Assembly (NCBI GenBank): GCA_913031515.1
Contig: CAJWET010000054.1
Span: 1-9,337 of the forward strand
DNA length: 9,337 nucleotides
Reading direction: 5' to 3'
Origin: an uncultured Acidimicrobiaceae bacterium
GTDB lineage: Bacteria > Actinomycetota > Acidimicrobiia > Acidimicrobiales > UBA8592
Position 1 is the stretch's first letter, and every line of letters starts with the position of its first letter. The notes below the pieces were generated by a model. That model searched no databases and was not told where the DNA came from. It worked only from the letters and a program-made list of their open reading frames with translations. Shown here piece after piece: positions 6,697 to 9,337 of the stretch. Made by a program: the position numbers and the translations under genes.

Positions 6697-6848
6697 CGTG
6701 GTGGTAAGGGTACTGTGTTTAAGCAATAGATCGATAACTATTGACCTTGATCATTAAAAAACTTCCACATGGGCCCTGTGACCTGCGGAAACTTGGGTTT
6801 GGTTCTATAGAAATTCGTGAAAGATCTAGAGTAAGGTATGTTTTTGAT
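6697..6848. promoter_or_regulatory. Divergent intergenic region between the carboxylase operon and the P450 operon
   Basis: These 152 bases separate the two divergent starts and must carry the promoters for both operons. They hold an AT-rich core (about 6721-6765) with an inverted repeat AATAG-N8-CTATT (6725-6729 and 6738-6742) around an ATCGAT, and a nearby TGATCA palindrome (6748-6753). A TATAGA at 6806-6811 could be a -10 element for the P450 gene, but no convincing -35 lies 16-18 bases before it. TTGACC at 6741-6746 has no matching -10 on the plus strand. I therefore call the region regulatory from its position and do not assign promoter elements. A plus-strand frame opens at a TTG (6741), but the P450 family N-terminus begins at the ATG at 6849. 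Confidence 0.45.
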
Positions 6849-8105
6849 ATGGGTAGTTCAAAGAACATTGACGAACTTCTTTATAGTGAGGAGCACTACG
6901 CTGACCCCTATCCATTGTGGGAACGTATGCGCCATGAATCTCCAGTCTTTTTTGATAAAAGGCTAAATGCATGGTTACTCACCCGATACCAGGATTGTGT
7001 CGAGGCATTCGCCAACCATAAAGAGTTTTCAAATCGGCTGTATTCGAAAACTCTCGGTGTCGTCTTTGGACCTACGATGCTCGACAAAGATGGCCAGGAG
7101 CATGTTGTTCAGCGGAGAATCGTTGCTCCGGAATTTGTCGGGAAACGTTTTGAACCTTACTACGAAGCGATCGACAGAAATGCCCGAAATCTGATTGAAC
7201 AATTCCCTGACCATGGAGTTGTTGATTTGGTTAACGCATTTACGACTCGCCTCCCGGTGAATGTGATTGTTGACATGTTAGGAATGGACCAAAGTGATCA
7301 CGATAGGTTCCATGATTGGTACACCACCATGATGGCGGGTCTATCTGTGAAGGACTTACTCGAAAGTCAGTTCAGTTCCGACAAACAAAATCTCGGAGTG
7401 CTAGCCCACAAGGAATTAGCCGATTATGTTGCTCCAATTATTAATGATAGGAAATCTTGTCCTGTCGACGACCTAATATCGAAAATTGTGCATGCAGAAG
7501 CTGCTGGACAGAAATTAACCTTAACTGAGATTCAAGCATTCATATCTCTCCTTCTGGTCGCCGGAGGTGAGACTACTGACAAAGGAATCGCTAATATGTG
7601 GACTCAGCTTCTGTTAAATCCTGACCAACTTGGCCTAGTACTGGATGATCATGAACTTTTTGATGCTGCTTTCTCGGAAATGATGCGGCATTCATCTCCT
7701 GTTCCAGGGCAACTACGGTACTCCCTGAACGAGGTTACATTCAGTGGAATTACTATCCCGCCTGATCAGGCGGTATACATCCAACTCGCATCTGCAAATA
7801 ATGATGAAACAGTTTTTAAGAACCCACGCTCATTCAAAATTGATCGTGAGGACCTTCATTTGAGTAAGGAGCGAAAAGTAGGTCATCATGGTGAAGAAGG
7901 CCGCTACGGTCATCTCGGATTTGGATTGGGAAAACATTTCTGTCTTGGGTATGAGATGGCAAGAGTTGAAGCTGTGATGGGCTCAGTCTTATTGAGCGAG
8001 AAAATGAAGAACCCTCGTTTAGCTCCTGGCGCAGATACTTCTTTTGTTCTGAAGAGCGGCACACGCTCACCTAAAGAAGTCCTTATTGAATACGATCAGG
8101 CATAG
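6849..8105 (+). CDS. Soluble bacterial cytochrome P450
   Basis: A 418-residue heme monooxygenase of normal bacterial length without a membrane anchor, so a cytoplasmic enzyme fed by a ferredoxin/reductase pair (none in the window). Key parts are the N-terminal YADPYPLWERMRHESPVFF, the C-helix HVVQRR (85-90), the I-helix oxygen-activating motif AGGETT (238-243), the K-helix ExxR (EMMR, 277-280), and the heme loop FGLGKHFCLG with Cys365 as axial ligand. All catalytic residues are present. The segment between the FKIDRED strand and the heme loop is longer than usual and charged (about 337-355, including HHGEEGRYGH). The start is the ATG at 6849, which begins where the family does; GTAAGG 12 bases upstream is a weak ribosome binding site. 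The substrate cannot be read from sequence. The following FAD oxidoreductase suggests oxidation of a terpenoid, steroid or polyketide-like molecule, which is inference. Confidence 0.95.
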   Translation: MGSSKNIDELLYSEEHYADPYPLWERMRHESPVFFDKRLNAWLLTRYQDCVEAFANHKEFSNRLYSKTLGVVFGPTMLDKDGQEHVVQRRIVAPEFVGKRFEPYYEAIDRNARNLIEQFPDHGVVDLVNAFTTRLPVNVIVDMLGMDQSDHDRFHDWYTTMMAGLSVKDLLESQFSSDKQNLGVLAHKELADYVAPIINDRKSCPVDDLISKIVHAEAAGQKLTLTEIQAFISLLLVAGGETTDKGIANMWTQLLLNPDQLGLVLDDHELFDAAFSEMMRHSSPVPGQLRYSLNEVTFSGITIPPDQAVYIQLASANNDETVFKNPRSFKIDREDLHLSKERKVGHHGEEGRYGHLGFGLGKHFCLGYEMARVEAVMGSVLLSEKMKNPRLAPGADTSFVLKSGTRSPKEVLIEYDQA

Positions 8106-8135
8106 GATGATGGCGGGAAAGTCCCTGGTTTCGAT

Positions 8136-8142
8136 AAGGAAG
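8136..8142 (+). promoter_or_regulatory. Ribosome binding site of the FAD oxidoreductase
   Basis: AAGGAAG lies 9 bases before the ATG at 8152 and fixes that start. It is in the 46-base gap after the P450 stop, which has no room for an obvious terminator or promoter, so the two genes are probably co-transcribed. Confidence 0.7.
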
Positions 8143-8151
8143 TAATTCGTA

Positions 8152-9337
8152 ATGAGCCATGTAGGGATCATTGGTGGAGGAGTAACAGGGCTGGCTTCTG
8201 CCCTTTCCTTATCGAAAATAGGATTACGAGTTACTGTTTTTGAGAACGATGCAACTCCTATGCCTTCATCACCTGACGAAGCTTTCGGGTGGGATAGACG
8301 AGGAGCTCCACAGGTTCGACATTCTCATGCGCTTCTTGGAAGGCTGCATAACATTCTTCGAGACTTCCATCCGGAAGTTCTTAAAATGCTGTTGGATGTC
8401 GGTGCTACGGAAATTGAATTGGCGCAACATATGCCCGATACTCTTGATGATTTACGCCCGCACCCTGATGACAAAGATCTCTTTATGATTGCAGCGCGAC
8501 GAACAACCTTTGAATGGGTACTCCGGCAAGCGGTAATGCGCAATCCTGATGTTTCAATTAAAACGGGGGAAAGGGTAGATGGCATTATCGCTACTCCTGG
8601 GAAGCTTCCTGAAGTTCAGGGGGTGGTATTTGACCATGGAGGTTCTGAATCCTTTGATCTGGTTGTCGCTGCAAATGGTCGGAGGTCCCAAGCACCTCAG
8701 TGGTTGAGAACCATAGGGATTGAACTTCCTGAGGAAGTTGAAGATACCGGCATAATTTACTATTCACGATTTTATAGAATCGACGAGAGCCAGGAGTTGC
8801 CGGTTAGTGATCGGCTTGTAGCTGGGGATCTTGGGTATTTGAAGTATGGGGTTTTCTGGGGGGACAATAGAACTTTTTCGATTACCTTAGCTACGTCGGA
8901 TAAGGACAAAACATTTTGGGGTGTTCGTGATCCGAAAGTATTTGATCAAGTGATTGGGGAGATTCCGGCTGCTTCGGAATGGCTTAATCTCGGTGCTGAG
9001 CCGATCACCGAAGTACATTCCATGGCTGGGCTTTTAAATCGACGGAGGTCTTTGGTTGGACCTGACGGTGTGATTGTCAAGGGCTTTCATATGTTAGGTG
9101 ATGCATTGGTCTGTACAAATCCCTTATATGGGCGAGGCTGTGCAACGGGATTTTGGCAAGCTCATCTTCTAGCGGAGGCGATTGAACGAAATCGTGATGA
9201 CTCTATTGTGCAAGCAGAGGTCTTTAACTCTGAGATTGGTGAGCACATTATCCCTTGGTATCAAGCGTCAGTGGATTCAGATCGCAATAATCGTGAGATC
9301 GAAAATGGAGTTCTTGGTGAAGGATCTACACGGAAAT
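8152..9337 (+). CDS. FAD-dependent monooxygenase-like oxidoreductase (3' end outside window)
   Basis: The frame stays open for 395 codons from the ATG at 8152 to the window edge. The N-terminus has the FAD-binding Rossmann motif VGIIGGGVTGLASALSLSK (4-22), with Glu31 ending the second strand (VTVFE). Next come GAPQVRHSHALLGRL (51-65), RRTTFEWVLRQAV (116-128) and a DLVVAANGRRS motif (169-179), corresponding to the 'ADGxxS' motif of group A flavoprotein hydroxylases but with Asn for Asp. The GD motif HMLGDALVCTNPLYGRG (about 313-329) contacts the FAD ribityl chain. The NPLYGRG form recalls squalene-epoxidase-like and geranylgeranyl-reductase-like members rather than aromatic hydroxylases. It probably works with the P450 on a shared substrate. 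The substrate and exact reaction (epoxidation, hydroxylation or dehydrogenation) are unknown. No frameshift is seen; the C-terminus is missing only because the window ends. Confidence 0.85.
   Translation, partial: MSHVGIIGGGVTGLASALSLSKIGLRVTVFENDATPMPSSPDEAFGWDRRGAPQVRHSHALLGRLHNILRDFHPEVLKMLLDVGATEIELAQHMPDTLDDLRPHPDDKDLFMIAARRTTFEWVLRQAVMRNPDVSIKTGERVDGIIATPGKLPEVQGVVFDHGGSESFDLVVAANGRRSQAPQWLRTIGIELPEEVEDTGIIYYSRFYRIDESQELPVSDRLVAGDLGYLKYGVFWGDNRTFSITLATSDKDKTFWGVRDPKVFDQVIGEIPAASEWLNLGAEPITEVHSMAGLLNRRRSLVGPDGVIVKGFHMLGDALVCTNPLYGRGCATGFWQAHLLAEAIERNRDDSIVQAEVFNSEIGEHIIPWYQASVDSDRNNREIENGVLGEGSTRK

Noticed and set aside
6726..6726. TTG start giving a 10-residue longer carboxyltransferase
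   Set aside because: The added residues (MLKHSTLTTT) do not look like the family N-terminus and there is no ribosome binding site. The ATG at 6696 suits the family better.
8240..8585. Open frames on both strands overlapping the FAD oxidoreductase
   Set aside because: They are shadows. The +1 frame from 8152 is continuously open with clear FAD-binding motifs on both sides of this stretch.

Overview
The window looks like bacterial chromosome, most likely from an actinomycete-type organism (Actinomycetota) of moderate GC. This rests on three things: a small acyl-CoA carboxylase epsilon-like subunit directly behind a carboxyltransferase, an aspartokinase of the alpha2beta2 type with an internal beta-subunit start, and an SNF2 helicase followed by what looks like a SWIM zinc-finger protein. 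The lineage is inferred from gene content and sequence feel, not from a marker-gene tree. A marine or uncultured member with lower GC than Streptomyces would fit.

Left block, all on the minus strand and read from 6696 down to 1: acyl-CoA carboxylase beta subunit (5140-6696), epsilon-like subunit (4938-5132), a degenerate methyltransferase-like protein (4495-4941), aspartokinase (3210-4427), SNF2/RapA-type ATPase (264-3044, with coding sense continuing upstream to about 3209), and the 5' end of a SWIM-type protein (1-267, cut by the window edge). Spacing is very tight. There are two ATGA stop/start overlaps (epsilon/methyltransferase-like and SNF2/SWIM), a ribosome binding site overlapping the carboxylase stop codon, and SNF2 coding sense that abuts the aspartokinase stop codon in the same frame. 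The only gap above 50 bases inside the block is the 67 bases before aspartokinase. The block mixes acyl-CoA carboxylation, the first step of the aspartate amino-acid family, and a DNA- or RNP-acting ATPase, so co-transcription is more evident than a shared pathway.

Right block, on the plus strand: a soluble cytochrome P450 (6849-8105) followed 46 bases later by an FAD-dependent oxidoreductase or monooxygenase (8152 to the window end, 3' end missing). The two probably form an oxidative tailoring or catabolic operon, diverging from the carboxylase operon across a 152-base intergenic region (6697-6848).

The most useful observations are these. First, a near-perfect Shine-Dalgarno sequence lies inside the aspartokinase gene and marks a separately translated regulatory subunit, while the full-length start has none. 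Second, the conserved-looking N-terminus of the SNF2 protein lies in 55 codons with no ATG, GTG or TTG. Third, a pseudo-methyltransferase is translationally coupled to the carboxylase epsilon gene. I found no RNA gene, CRISPR array, insertion sequence, phage gene or convincing defence system.
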